Shown: positions 8,171-16,328, counted from the stretch's first letter. The stretch: 64,000 nt of DNA from Puniceicoccaceae bacterium Marseille-Q1082 (GCA_904424815.1 CAJGBI010000003.1:1-64000), one strand, 5' to 3'. Numbers and translations: made by a program. Notes: generated from the letters alone by a model not told the origin.

Positions 8171-9415
8171 CTATTTCTGCGCGCCGCCGGAGCGCGAATA
8201 CTTTGCGGGGGAATCCGGCGGGGTATACCCGTGCGTGCGCCCCTGGGTGAATACGATTTTCTTGGGCGACGAAATATTGTTGTAAAGCGCGGTGACCCCC
8301 GATGGCGGGCAAGTGTAGTCGCCGAGGCCGGCGTCTATTTCTACGGGGCACTTTATGCGTTTGCCCAAATTGGCGCTGTCAAAATACGCGCGGTTCGGAA
8401 GGTACTCCGGCAGCCACCCGCCGAGCCTTCCGGCGCCCTTTCCGCCGAGGTCGCACATCCACGTTATGCTCGAATTGCACCCCGTCACCTTCGGGTCGAG
8501 CGCGGCGGCCGCTATCGCCTGGAATCCGCCCATGCTTCCGCCGGAAACCGTCAGCTCCCTGCCGTTCCACTCGGGGCGCGAGCGCAGGTATTCGAGGGCG
8601 CGCAAATCGCGCAAAATCATTCCGTCGAAATAGGAATCCTTGGGGGAGGCAAGCTCCTTTTCAAATCCGAATCCGGCGAGCTTCCCCTTCTTCAATTCGT
8701 CGTAGTACGCCTTGTCCTTTCCCATGTCCATGCTGTGCGGCGAAACGAATATGGCTATGCAGTCGCCCATGGGCCAATAGTGCATGTCCGAAACGCTGTA
8801 CCCCTGGAACACCGCGCGCGCCGGCAGCGACTTTTCCGCAGCGTTTTTGGGGATGCTCAAATAGCCGCGCACGGGCTCCCCGAGAGAGTCGATTTTTATC
8901 TCGTACACGTCGATTCCGCCCTTCGACTTCTCGGGCAGAGGCGTGAGCTCCGCCTTCATCGGAACTTTTTTGAGAGCGCGCTTGCGGGCCCTCCAATACT
9001 TGTCGAAATCCTTGGGTTCCGGCGCGGAAGGCGCTATTTTGTCGAAGTCCGCGCAAGCGCCGCCGTCAAACTTGTCGGCGTCCTTCAAAGGCTTTCCGTC
9101 GTCCCCGACCGCCTCCATTTTAAGGTGGACATACCCGGGTCTGTCGACAGACGTCTTATAGACAAACGGCCTGCCCGCGTCGGAAACGAACTCTCCCGAA
9201 TCGGTTTTGCCGTCGTCGCCCCTGCGGACATATTTTACTTTTTGCCCGCCCTTGGGCTTGCCGTCCTCCATCAGCGACACGGAAAACACAATTTCCTCCC
9301 CCGATTTGTACGAAAGCGCGTCTTTGTCGCAGACGCCCTTGAAATATGTCTTCGCCGCAAGCGTCGACACAAGCGCCAACGTCGCGGCAACCGCCAAAAA
9401 AGCTGTTTTTCTCAT
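8171..9415 (-). CDS. Secreted acetyl-xylan-esterase-type alpha/beta hydrolase (AXE1/CE7)
   Basis: 414 aa with a signal peptide (MRKTAFLAVAATLALVSTLAA). An N-terminal beta-sandwich-like region (about 20-125) is followed by the AXE1 alpha/beta-hydrolase domain. The nucleophile elbow GGSMGG gives Ser294, and Asp366 (GLGDYTCPP) and His395 (RTHGY) complete the triad. CE7 enzymes remove acetyl groups from xylan oligosaccharides or cephalosporins, so here deacetylation of a plant glycan is likely. It lies opposite the GH31/GH30/GH99-like genes and probably works in the same degradation scheme. Confidence 0.88.
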   Translation of the reverse strand: MRKTAFLAVAATLALVSTLAAKTYFKGVCDKDALSYKSGEEIVFSVSLMEDGKPKGGQKVKYVRRGDDGKTDSGEFVSDAGRPFVYKTSVDRPGYVHLKMEAVGDDGKPLKDADKFDGGACADFDKIAPSAPEPKDFDKYWRARKRALKKVPMKAELTPLPEKSKGGIDVYEIKIDSLGEPVRGYLSIPKNAAEKSLPARAVFQGYSVSDMHYWPMGDCIAIFVSPHSMDMGKDKAYYDELKKGKLAGFGFEKELASPKDSYFDGMILRDLRALEYLRSRPEWNGRELTVSGGSMGGFQAIAAAALDPKVTGCNSSITWMCDLGGKGAGRLGGWLPEYLPNRAYFDSANLGKRIKCPVEIDAGLGDYTCPPSGVTALYNNISSPKKIVFTQGRTHGYTPPDSPAKYSRSGGAQK

Positions 9416-9533
9416 GCGGGCAAAATACGCCGCTCCGCGGCGGCGGCAAGCGAAAAAGCAAAAAGCCTGAGTTTTATTCTTGATTGGCGCAAAAAAACGG
9501 GCTTTACTTTAAATTTTAAGAATACCGCGCAAT

Positions 9534-10256
9534 ATGAATGAAAAATTTTTCAGGAAAGGCCCCCTCAACGCCGCAAAAAACAGGCCGAGCCTGCCGAGCG
9601 AAGCGGAACTCGCCGGCGCGCCCGCGGCCGACGAGCGCAAGACCGTAATCCTCGACGAAGACCTCGAGGGAGTCGACCTTGAAGACAGGGTGTGGCTCTA
9701 TTGGAAAAGAAACCGCAACTTCATAATCTTTACCATAACCGCGGCGTTCGCGATAGTCATCGGCGTCCAGGCTTGGAAAATATACAGGGCGAGCGCCTCC
9801 GAAAGCCTCTCCGCCGCGTACTGCGCCGCCGCAACTCCCGAAGAGCTCGCCAAATTCGCCGCCGAAAATCCGGGCACCGCTCTCGCGGGGGTCGCGTTGC
9901 TTCAAAACGCCGACGCCGCCTACAAGGCGGGCAAATACGCCGAAGCCGAAAAGCTCTATTCCCAGTCCGTCGGCGGGCTGGGGAATTCGCCGCTCGCGCA
10001 GCGCGCAAAAATCGGCGCCGCAGTCTCCGCGATATCCGCAGGCAATGCCGAAAACGGCATGGCGGAACTCGAAAAGATTTTTAAAGGCGCGGCAAAATCC
10101 GCATATTCCGCCCAGGCTGGATATCTCCTCGGCCTCGCAAAGGCGCAGAGCGGCAAGGCCGACGAGGCGAAGGCCATATTTAAGGAATTGTCCGACAGCG
10201 AGCAAAACGGCGTGTTCGCAATACTCGCAGGGCAGGAGTTAGCCAATTTGAATTAA
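9534..10256 (+). CDS. Membrane-anchored TPR protein (YfgM-like)
   Basis: 240 aa. A cytoplasmic acidic N-terminus (1-60) precedes one transmembrane segment (about 63-82, FIIFTITAAFAIVIGVQAW) and an Ala-rich helical region with TPR-like periodicity (ADAAYKAGKYAEAEKLY, YLLGLAKAQSGKADEAKAIF). This resembles YfgM-type ancillary periplasmic chaperones or generic TPR proteins. The gene is monocistronic with its own terminator. Confidence 0.7.
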   Translation: MNEKFFRKGPLNAAKNRPSLPSEAELAGAPAADERKTVILDEDLEGVDLEDRVWLYWKRNRNFIIFTITAAFAIVIGVQAWKIYRASASESLSAAYCAAATPEELAKFAAENPGTALAGVALLQNADAAYKAGKYAEAEKLYSQSVGGLGNSPLAQRAKIGAAVSAISAGNAENGMAELEKIFKGAAKSAYSAQAGYLLGLAKAQSGKADEAKAIFKELSDSEQNGVFAILAGQELANLN

Positions 10257-10281
10257 TATCGGTTTGTAAGGTTTGTAGTTG

Positions 10282-10316
10282 GCGGCGCGCATAAAATTTT
10301 GCGCGCCGCTTTTTTT
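10282..10316 (+). terminator. Intrinsic terminator of the TPR gene
   Basis: GCGGCGCGC / GCGCGCCGC stem with a 10-nt loop, followed by TTTTTTT. Confidence 0.9.
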
Positions 10317-10491
10317 GCGCGGCAGATGAAAGCGGAAAATGGCATTGCGCCGTTCCGAAAAAACAAATACATGAAAAGCGGCGCGGAATTTCACGGGCAT
10401 TTTTCCCGCGCGCAGCCGCAACGGTTTAATTTGCGCCAGATACTCCGGCGCCCTTATGCCGCAGGGAAAGCGAATTTCCGGCAACTCCGCT
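10317..10491. other. Intergenic region, nothing recognised
   Basis: About 175 nt lie between the plus-strand terminator and the minus-strand terminator of the acyl carrier protein gene. No coding signal is supported. Confidence 0.5.
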
Positions 10492-10530
10492 AAAAAAACC
10501 AAAGCCCGCCGCGCAGACCTTGCGCGCGGG
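10492..10530 (-). terminator. Probable terminator of the acyl carrier protein gene
   Basis: Read on minus, an imperfect GC-rich stem (CCCGCGCGC / GCGCGGCGGG with a one-base bulge) is followed by CTTTGGTTTTTTT. Confidence 0.6.
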
Positions 10531-10595
10531 AAAAACCGGAAGCGCGCAAAACCATTTGCAAGCGGGCCGCTCCGCCGCCCATGCGCAACCGCGCA

Positions 10596-10832
10596 TTACT
10601 TGGAAAGCTTTTCCAAAATCTGCGCCGGCGTGCGGACTCCCCCGCCCTCGAATACGTCCACGTCAAACTTTGCCTGCAAGCGCACGGCGAGCTCCGCGAG
10701 GTCGAACGAGTCGAGCCCCAAATCCGCGCGCAAATCCGAGCCGGCGGCAAGGGAATCGACGGGAGGGCGCCCGTTGTTGGCCAAAACGGCGTTGATTGCC
10801 GAAAGAAGTTCCTTTTCAAAATTTGCGGACAT
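10596..10832 (-). CDS. acpP: Acyl carrier protein
   Basis: 78 aa, normal length for ACP. The phosphopantetheine attachment site is Ser42 in LGLDSFDLAEL, helices I-III are recognisable, and the protein is acidic. It carries growing acyl chains for fatty-acid and lipid A synthesis. It stands alone here, away from fab genes, although a dehydratase/ketosynthase pair occurs at 40.7-42.4 kb. Whether this is the housekeeping ACP or a specialised one cannot be told from sequence. Confidence 0.88.
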   Translation of the reverse strand: MSANFEKELLSAINAVLANNGRPPVDSLAAGSDLRADLGLDSFDLAELAVRLQAKFDVDVFEGGGVRTPAQILEKLSK

Positions 10833-10895
10833 ATAAATAAAAGACGATTAAAAATCCAAGCGCGGCGTTGGTCAAATTAAAACGGAAATAAAAGC

Positions 10896-10927
10896 TTGAC
10901 AAGCCCCCAAAATTTTGAATGTTTAAA
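10896..10927 (+). promoter_or_regulatory. Possible tRNA promoter
   Basis: TTGACA at 10896-10901 and TTTAAA at 10922-10927 (20-bp spacer) lie just upstream of the tRNA. The same -10-like TTTAAA with an ideal 17-bp spacer precedes the PEP-CTERM gene at 37938. Confidence 0.4.
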
Positions 10928-10939
10928 TGCTTTCAAAAT

Positions 10940-11010
10940 TGACCAGTGGTGTAATGGTAGCACAAAGGTTTCTGGCACCTTTTGTTGGGGTTCGAGTCCC
11001 TACTGGTCAA
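10940..11010 (+). tRNA. tRNA-Gln(CTG)
   Basis: Folded by hand. The acceptor stem TGACCAG (10940-10946) pairs with CTGGTCA (11003-11009). The D arm is GTGTAATGGTAGCAC. The anticodon arm AAGGT-TTCTGGC-ACCTT has anticodon CTG after the conserved T33. The T arm TGGGG-TTCGAGT-CCCTA pairs with one G-T wobble. The U1-A72 pair is typical of glutamine tRNAs. CCA is not encoded. Confidence 0.9.
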
Positions 11011-11053
11011 CGTTTGACGAATATGTTCCGGCCGGATTGGGCCGACCGCAAAA

Positions 11054-11101
11054 CGGCGGAATTGGCAAGGTGTTTACCCCCCCTCCGTTCCGCCGTTTTT
11101 T
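11054..11101 (+). terminator. Intrinsic terminator after tRNA-Gln
   Basis: CGGCGGAA (11054-11061) pairs with TTCCGCCG (11088-11095), followed by TTTTTT. Confidence 0.75.
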
Positions 11102-11143
11102 GCGTCCGGATTTTGCCGCGCAATCCGCCGCGAAAGACGGGCC

Positions 11144-11153
11144 TGCAAATTTG
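11144..11153. repeat. Target-site duplication, left
   Basis: TGCAAATTTG here is repeated exactly at 12453-12462 on the other side of the IS, in direct orientation. ISL3 elements usually make 8-bp duplications, so 8 of these 10 bases are probably the duplication proper. Confidence 0.8.
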
Positions 11154-12452
11154 GGGTCAACACCAAAGGTTGTGGAATAGGTTGATTTTTTAGATTTGCC
11201 TTTCATAGATTCACCCCGCATTCCACGAGGACTCTCAGTCTGTAATTTTCAAAGTTTCTGTATCCATAGGCTCTGCGTTGTATCAACTTCATCTTGCGGT
11301 GGAAGCCCTCCGTTATTCCGTTATTTTTTGTAAATCTCCACATTCTTATTATCGGCGCAAACCATTCGCTTATCGTTTCCGCAAGCTTCCCAAACTCTGT
11401 CGGCGCTTCGTATTTCATTATCTTCATCATTTCCTTTAACTTTCTTATGTTATCCCTGCATTGCTTTGCCGTCTGACTCTTTTTATTCAATAGCCCGCAT
11501 AATCGCTCCTTAAATTCGTACGCAAGCTCTATTGCCGGATTTCCCCTAAAAAAGCTTTTAAGCCGCTCCATCTCTTGCGCTTTTAGCCTCTCTCTCCTTT
11601 TCCGCAAAGGATAAGTAATCGATCTCTTCCACTTTACTTCTTCCTGCGCACTCTTGCAAAATTCCATAAAGTGGTGGAGCACTAATCGTATCACATGAAA
11701 CCTATCCGCTACTATCTTCGCCCTCGGAAAACATCTCCTTACGATACTTCGATATCCGCTCGATAAATCCATGCACACTACCTTCACATTTTCCCTGCCT
11801 TTGTACGACATTAGCGCGCCTGCTATATCGATATGTCTCTTCCCTTTAATAACATCGTATACCCTGTGGTGCGATAAGTCGGCTATCGTAGTCGCAAACT
11901 TGTAACCCTTGTGGATTGTGTGCTCGTCTATTCCTATAATTTCAGGACAAGGATAGTTGATTTGCTCTTTGAGCTTTTGCTCGTACCTATTGTGGATTGC
12001 CCGCTCAACCGTGCTTGCAGATATGCGGTAAATCCGAGCAATAGCCTTATTGCAAACGTTCCGAGCGTATTCACTTACGAGCCTGTTTTTGAACCTCTCC
12101 GAGTGACGAGCGTAAGGCCTTACTCCCTCAAGCCTTTCGCGAAAGACCCTTCCGCAATCGAGACACTTGTAACGCTTGCATTTTACCTTGAGATGATAAA
12201 TAGCTCCGTTTTCAGATACGTGCTTAATATAACGCCGGTAGGAATCGTAATGAATCAAACGATGCGACCCGCATAAGCAGTCGGGTATACCCGACTGCTT
12301 ATGCTCAACTTCCGCAATCGAAAAGTCTTGACCAACACTTACCGTCCTGAGAATCTTATAGCCCTTTATTAACACATCGGGCATTGTAGAACATTTTTTA
12401 TTCTCTTTGCCCTCTTTTTTTCCCACCATTCCACAATCTTTGACGTAGAACG
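11154..12452 (-). mobile_element. Complete ISL3-family insertion sequence (about 1.3 kb)
   Basis: The element contains one transposase gene on the minus strand. The ends are imperfect inverted repeats: the left end reads GGGTCAACACCAAAGGTTGT and continues GGAATAGG, and the right end read inward is CGTTCTACGTCAAAGATTGT continuing GGAATGGT (about 18 of 28 identical). Exact direct repeats TGCAAATTTG flank it. Intact ends, intact ORF and intact duplication point to a fairly recent insertion. The internal DNA is more AT-rich than the host sequence. Confidence 0.85.
11203..12384 (-). CDS. ISL3-family transposase
   Basis: 393 aa from the ATG at 12384. A longer frame from 12429 would start inside the terminal inverted repeat and is less likely. 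An N-terminal zinc ribbon (CLCG near residue 36, CKRYKCLDCGRVF near 70) and a helix-turn-helix region precede a DDE catalytic domain. Likely catalytic residues are the Asp in GIDEHTIHKG, the Asp in VCMDLSSGYRS and the late Glu in ITEGFHRKMK, with the family VADRFHV motif between. It catalyses cut-and-paste transposition of the surrounding element and appears intact. Confidence 0.93.
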   Translation of the reverse strand: MPDVLIKGYKILRTVSVGQDFSIAEVEHKQSGIPDCLCGSHRLIHYDSYRRYIKHVSENGAIYHLKVKCKRYKCLDCGRVFRERLEGVRPYARHSERFKNRLVSEYARNVCNKAIARIYRISASTVERAIHNRYEQKLKEQINYPCPEIIGIDEHTIHKGYKFATTIADLSHHRVYDVIKGKRHIDIAGALMSYKGRENVKVVCMDLSSGYRSIVRRCFPRAKIVADRFHVIRLVLHHFMEFCKSAQEEVKWKRSITYPLRKRRERLKAQEMERLKSFFRGNPAIELAYEFKERLCGLLNKKSQTAKQCRDNIRKLKEMMKIMKYEAPTEFGKLAETISEWFAPIIRMWRFTKNNGITEGFHRKMKLIQRRAYGYRNFENYRLRVLVECGVNL

Positions 12453-12462
12453 TGCAAATTTG
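12453..12462. repeat. Target-site duplication, right
   Basis: Direct copy of 11144-11153 (TGCAAATTTG), immediately outside the right inverted repeat of the IS. Confidence 0.8.
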
Positions 12463-12742
12463 CCTGCTTGCCGCTTATTTTGGGCGAGCCGCAAAAACCC
12501 GCAACAGCCCGCATATCCCGCAATTCTCGCGCTGATATTCCCGAGCATTGTGCGGTACGGCAAGAGGGCAACCGGAAACAAGGCGCGATATGCCGGGCGC
12601 GCAAGCGGGAGATGAATTTTTCCACGCGGAAATCCGCCAATATTCGCAAGGATATTACGCCCAAGGGCGGGCCGCCCTCCCCTTGCTAAACCGATATTTG
12701 CCTGCGCAAACGCGCGCCTGGCAGCACAAAACAATCGATACC
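12463..12742. other. Intergenic region, nothing recognised
   Basis: GC-rich, non-coding-looking sequence between the IS and the serine recombinase. The apparent ORFs are Arg/Pro-rich and lack any family resemblance. Confidence 0.4.
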
Positions 12743-12775
12743 GGCGCGGCGCGTGCCTGACAGACGCGCCGCGCC
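12743..12775 (-). terminator. Long GC-rich hairpin after the recombinase gene
   Basis: GGCGCGGCGCGT (12743-12754) pairs perfectly with ACGCGCCGCGCC (12764-12775), 9-nt loop, starting 8 nt past the recombinase stop. There is no T-run right after it, so it may be a Rho-assisted or RNA-stabilising structure rather than a classical terminator. Confidence 0.5.
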
Positions 12776-12783
12776 TCGCGGAC

Positions 12784-13560
12784 TTAAACCTTCGCGCGCC
12801 GGCGCAAGTTTGCCTTGGACGGTTTTTCCCCCGCGCGCTGTTTTTCTTTCGGATTTTTGCGGACGCGCAAGCGCGGGCGCGGGTTTTCGAGCGCGACGCG
12901 CTCCATAAATTCGGATTGCCGTTTTCCGTCAGCATATGCCGGCGCCGGTTTCTTCCCGCGATATCCCGAAGAAATTCCGGAGAGAAACCTTGAAAGCGTG
13001 CCGCGCGCCACGTTGAATTTTTTTGCTATGCGCGCTTTAGGAACGCCTTCATTTATCAGGGAAATTATGTCGTCCTCGTGCTTTGAAAGTTTCACCCGCA
13101 CTGACTTCTGCCCGCGCGGCCGCCCGAGGGCCTTGCCCTCGCTCTTTCGGCGCATCAGCGCCTCCCGTGTGCGCTGGGAAATCAGCTCCCTCTCTATTTC
13201 CGCGGCGAGCCCGAATACGAACGCGAGCACTTTTGAAGCGATATTGTTGCCGAGCTCGTAGTTTTCCTTTATGGTGCGGAGCTTTATTTGCCTTTCCATG
13301 CAGAAGTTCAAAATGCCGACAATTTGGAACATATTGCGTCCCAATCGGGACAATTCGGATACGATGAGCGAATCCCCGCCCTTTATTTTGCACATAAGCG
13401 CCCAGAGTTTGCGGGATCTCAGGTTTTTTCTCGAACTGACAGTCTCTTCTATCCACCGGTCGATTTTTATTCCGCGCCCCATAGCGTAATTTGAGATTTC
13501 AAAACGCTGGTTTTCAGTAGTTTGTTTATCTGAGCTAACTCTTATATATCCGTATATCAT
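12784..13560 (-). CDS. Serine recombinase (resolvase/invertase family)
   Basis: 258 aa. The resolvase domain spans about residues 1-140: GYIRVSS with Arg7 and the likely catalytic Ser9, and the conserved ELSRLGRN segment. It is followed by RRKSEGKALGRPRG and a helix-turn-helix with PKARIAKKFNVARGTLSRFL. A basic C-terminal tail of about 60 residues is longer than in Tn3-type resolvases. Small serine recombinases of this type (Mpi/Pin-like) invert promoters or resolve cointegrates. No transposon genes adjoin it, so it is an orphan next to an IS and a decayed surface-protein gene. A phase-variation role is possible but not shown. Confidence 0.88.
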   Translation of the reverse strand: MIYGYIRVSSDKQTTENQRFEISNYAMGRGIKIDRWIEETVSSRKNLRSRKLWALMCKIKGGDSLIVSELSRLGRNMFQIVGILNFCMERQIKLRTIKENYELGNNIASKVLAFVFGLAAEIERELISQRTREALMRRKSEGKALGRPRGQKSVRVKLSKHEDDIISLINEGVPKARIAKKFNVARGTLSRFLSGISSGYRGKKPAPAYADGKRQSEFMERVALENPRPRLRVRKNPKEKQRAGEKPSKANLRRRAKV

Positions 13561-14101
13561 TTTTATCCGATTAAAAAACGCTTGAATTTGATTTTATGAG
13601 CAATTTAAACATCCGTTTTTTAGAATCGCTTTTATCTGTTTTTCTCCGTTTATCATATTTTAAATACTTTTATATTTAAGCCCAGAAGCCTTGCGCCTCC
13701 AGTGCGGGCTCAATCCGCCGTCTTGAAAAATGCAAAAAACTGTTCAATTTTTAGGGACGTTTTATCTGCGCACCGACCAAACTTTGTGCCGCCCAAAAAA
13801 GAGTTTTCTCAAAAAAATTTTTCAGATGCGCGGCGCCGCTTTTTAATCTCAAAAAATTCGCACTGTCAAAATATAAAACCGCGGCAATCGCCGGAGCACA
13901 ACACAGGGGCGACCCGCTCTCGCGCGAGGATTTCAGGCCTATATTAAACGCGGCGGCAATACCGGCAAAAACAAACACTTCGTACGCCTTCATGTCGCCC
14001 CTCGGGGTGGGAACACGCTCGGAGCTCGGCGCGCGCATTTTGCCCAACGGCCATTTCAGGCTGAAACTTACAATCGGGCGCGACTCTTTTGTTATCTCCG
14101 G
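13561..14101. other. AT-rich upstream region and decayed sequence
   Basis: 13561-13680 is strongly AT-rich and is the likely control region of the recombinase, with several CCGTTTTT/AAAACG-like half-motifs. 13681-14101 has no supported gene. A minus-strand frame at 13751-13993 (starting MKAYEVFVFAGIAAAF) has a hydrophobic N-terminus but no family resemblance and could be a remnant. Plus-strand pieces just before 14102 read like protein in changing frames, consistent with decay. Confidence 0.4.
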
Positions 14102-14676
14102 AAAGTGCGACTAATAATTTACGGACAATTTATAACCGGAGCGCGGGTGCTGGAATCTTGGAATGCCAACCTTAGCAATATGGATTTGACGGGATGGAGA
14201 TTGCCGGCACCCGATTCAGCATCGAGGGCAACTCATCTGAAAAAGCCACGCTCGCATTCATGTACGACGCCGCCGAATACAAGGAATTCGCGCAGCAGGA
14301 AATCAATGTCGGCACCGGATTGGACAGCAGCTCGAGATTAACTTTCCTCTCCGATTACGAAATATTCGTAAAGCCCACTGGCGCGGTCGAAGTTGGAGGC
14401 AATTTCATGCCAATCGACGGCGAAACGGCTGGCGCAACAGCCGTTGCGGACGCTTTCACGAAAGGCGAAAACATTAAAGTAAAACTCAACGGCAACGAAC
14501 CCAACACCGACGGTTGGGATTTCGTTTTTTCAAACGGCGACCTCAGCATAACCATGCCCACCGCCGTCCCCGAACCCGCAATATACGCCGCCGTCGCAGG
14601 CGCGCTATCACCCGCCCCGCGCCGCAGCTCGGAAATAAGCGCCTACCGCCGCGATATGAACTTTTCCATCAGATAA
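14102..14676 (+). pseudogene. Broken PEP-CTERM protein gene
   Basis: The frame ending at 14676 carries a PEP-CTERM motif (AVPEPAIYAAVAGAL), but the usual hydrophobic helix and RRxR tail are disrupted, running into unrelated SPAPRRSS and a further tail. No signal peptide is present. The open part starts at 14194, and upstream the same frame is closed by a TAG near 14170. The start of another frame (GARVLESWNANLSNMDLTGW) suggests a frameshift. The middle looks like the beta-rich body of such proteins. It overlaps the end of the GNAT gene on the other strand by about 34 nt. Best read as a remnant of a surface protein. Confidence 0.6.
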
Positions 14677-15107
14677 TTTTTAAGAATCAACCCGTTGCGC
14701 TTTGCGCCGCACTCGCGCGCCGTTTTATATCCGAGCCTCTCAAAAAAGGAACGCGCGGTAATAGAGACATGCGCGTATATCCTGGCGCAGCCGGAACGCC
14801 GCTCGAGCTCGCGGCAGAGCGCCGTGCCCGCCCCCCTGGACTGGAAATCCCCGCGGACGTACAGCCTGTCGAGATACCCGTCGGGCGCGATGTCGCCAAA
14901 TCCGACTATATTCCCCTCAAACTCGGCGACGAGCGACAAATGCGAGAGCAGCGACATATTCCATTTCTCGCTGTCCTCGTTTCCTCCCGCCCATGCGTCC
15001 AATTCCTCCGGAGAATAGTCCTTGGCGTTGACGGAATGGACAGTGCCGTAAAAGAGCCCGAGAATCTCCTCCAAATCTCCGGGCGCGTATTCCCTTATAG
15101 ACAACAT
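14643..15107 (-). CDS. GNAT-family N-acetyltransferase
   Basis: 154 aa. Acetyl-CoA-dependent acyltransferase of unknown substrate. The N-terminal strand-helix (MLSIREYAPGDLEEILGLF) and the acetyl-CoA-binding loop in motif A (DRLYVRGDFQSRGAGTAL, with QSRGAG) are clear, followed by the motif-B helix FERLGYKTARE. It is the third gene of a minus-strand run after rph and the C_GCAxxG_C_C gene, with a 19-nt gap. Confidence 0.88.
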   Translation of the reverse strand: MLSIREYAPGDLEEILGLFYGTVHSVNAKDYSPEELDAWAGGNEDSEKWNMSLLSHLSLVAEFEGNIVGFGDIAPDGYLDRLYVRGDFQSRGAGTALCRELERRSGCARIYAHVSITARSFFERLGYKTARECGAKRNGLILKNYLMEKFISRR

Positions 15108-15126
15108 TCCGCAAGGCGCCCCGCGC

Positions 15127-15462
15127 TTATGCTCCGCGCGAAAAAGCGCACACGAGGCGGACGGCCGCCTCCACGCACTTCTCGCACGGCGTCCTGTGGA
15201 CCGCCTTTATCTCGCGGCAAAGCTGCGAGCCGGCGGCCTCCGCGAATTTGGCGCGCACATCGTTTTCAGCGGAATCCGGGCAAAGTTTCAGCGCCGCGTG
15301 CAAAGAGCCGCACACGCCCCCGGGCGCTTTTCCCCCTCCGCACTTGGCGAGCTCCTCCAGCCCCGCCGAATCTTCGGGGCGAAACGCCGCGTAAACGGTC
15401 TGGGAACAGTTGTACGGCTTTCTGAATTTTGAAAGGGCCGCTTCTATTTTTTCGCTTTCCAT
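15127..15462 (-). CDS. C_GCAxxG_C_C family redox-type protein
   Basis: 111 aa. The family signature is recognisable: NCSQTV near the N-terminus, then GGGKAPGGVCGSLHAAL and later CREI and PCEKCVEAA. The conserved cysteines suggest a redox or metal-linked role, but no member's reaction is firmly known. An AGGAGG Shine-Dalgarno immediately precedes the ATG and overlaps the rph stop region, so it is translated from the rph transcript. Confidence 0.8.
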   Translation of the reverse strand: MESEKIEAALSKFRKPYNCSQTVYAAFRPEDSAGLEELAKCGGGKAPGGVCGSLHAALKLCPDSAENDVRAKFAEAAGSQLCREIKAVHRTPCEKCVEAAVRLVCAFSRGA

Positions 15463-15472
15463 AATAGACCTC

Positions 15473-16222
15473 CTATGCGTTGGAGACGGCCTCGTTTTGA
15501 AGCTTGCAAATGCGGCTTATTCCGGCGCGCGCGAGCGACACCAGCTCCGCGAACTCCGCGTCTGCGAAAGTCGCCTCCTCGCCGCCCGCCTGGATTTCCA
15601 CAAACCTGCCGGAACCCGTCATCACTATGTTGGCGTCGACATCGGCGTCTTTGTCCTCCTCATATGGCAAATCGAGCACCGCCCGCCCGCCGATAATCCC
15701 GACGCTCACGGCGGCCACGGAATCCGCAAAAGGATCTTCCGCGATTTCGCCCGCCTCCAAAAGTTTCCTTACCGCGAGTTTCGCCGCGACATACGCGCCG
15801 CTTATAGAGGCTGTCCGCGTTCCCCCGTCGGCCCTTAGCACGTCGCAGTCTATCCATATCGTGATCCCCGGGATTTTCTCGAGATCCGCAACCGCCCTGA
15901 GCGAGCGCCCTATCAGCCGCTGGATTTCCACCGACCTGCCGTCGGGCTTTCCGGCGGAAACCGCGCGCTGCTTGCGCGCAGGCGTGGAGTACGGCAGCAT
16001 TGAGTACTCAGCGCTAAGCCAGCCCTTTTGGGGGACGAGGGAATTCATCCATGCGGGCACCCGCCTCTCTATTGTGGCGGCGCATATCACCTTTGTGTTC
16101 CCAAAGGACGCGAGCGCGGAACCCGTCGCGTTGGGCGCGATGCCCGGCTCGAATTTTATCTCCCGCAATTCGTCCGGCGCCCTGCCGTCAAACCGCAATT
16201 TCATTTCGTCGGAATTTTCCAT
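15473..16222 (-). CDS. rph: Ribonuclease PH
   Basis: 249 aa from the ATG at 16222. The frame extends to a GTG at 16261, and the Met at 16204 (MKLRFDGR) is an equally good start by comparison with homologues. A phosphorolytic 3'-5' exoribonuclease that trims tRNA 3' ends. Recognisable features are FDGRAPDELR, SFGNTKVICAATIE, the RQRAVSAGKPDGRSVEIQRLIGRSLRA region with phosphate-binding Arg residues, and DCDVLRADGGTRTASI. First gene of a three-gene minus-strand run. Confidence 0.95.
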   Translation of the reverse strand: MENSDEMKLRFDGRAPDELREIKFEPGIAPNATGSALASFGNTKVICAATIERRVPAWMNSLVPQKGWLSAEYSMLPYSTPARKQRAVSAGKPDGRSVEIQRLIGRSLRAVADLEKIPGITIWIDCDVLRADGGTRTASISGAYVAAKLAVRKLLEAGEIAEDPFADSVAAVSVGIIGGRAVLDLPYEEDKDADVDANIVMTGSGRFVEIQAGGEEATFADAEFAELVSLARAGISRICKLQNEAVSNA

Positions 16223-16328
16223 TTGGCGAAAAAGTTTGAACAATCCGCCAATATTCGCCACAAAAAAATTCGCGCAATCGCAGAACGCGCGACCGCAAAC
16301 AGTGTCTAATCAAAAAAGGCAAAAAAAC

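Noticed and set aside
8003-9541. 512-aa plus-strand frame over the esterase gene
   Set aside because: Arg/Pro/Ala-rich shadow of the clear CE7 esterase on minus.
12382-12429. Longer transposase start at 12429
   Set aside because: The start codon would lie inside the terminal inverted repeat; the Met at 12384 is more plausible.
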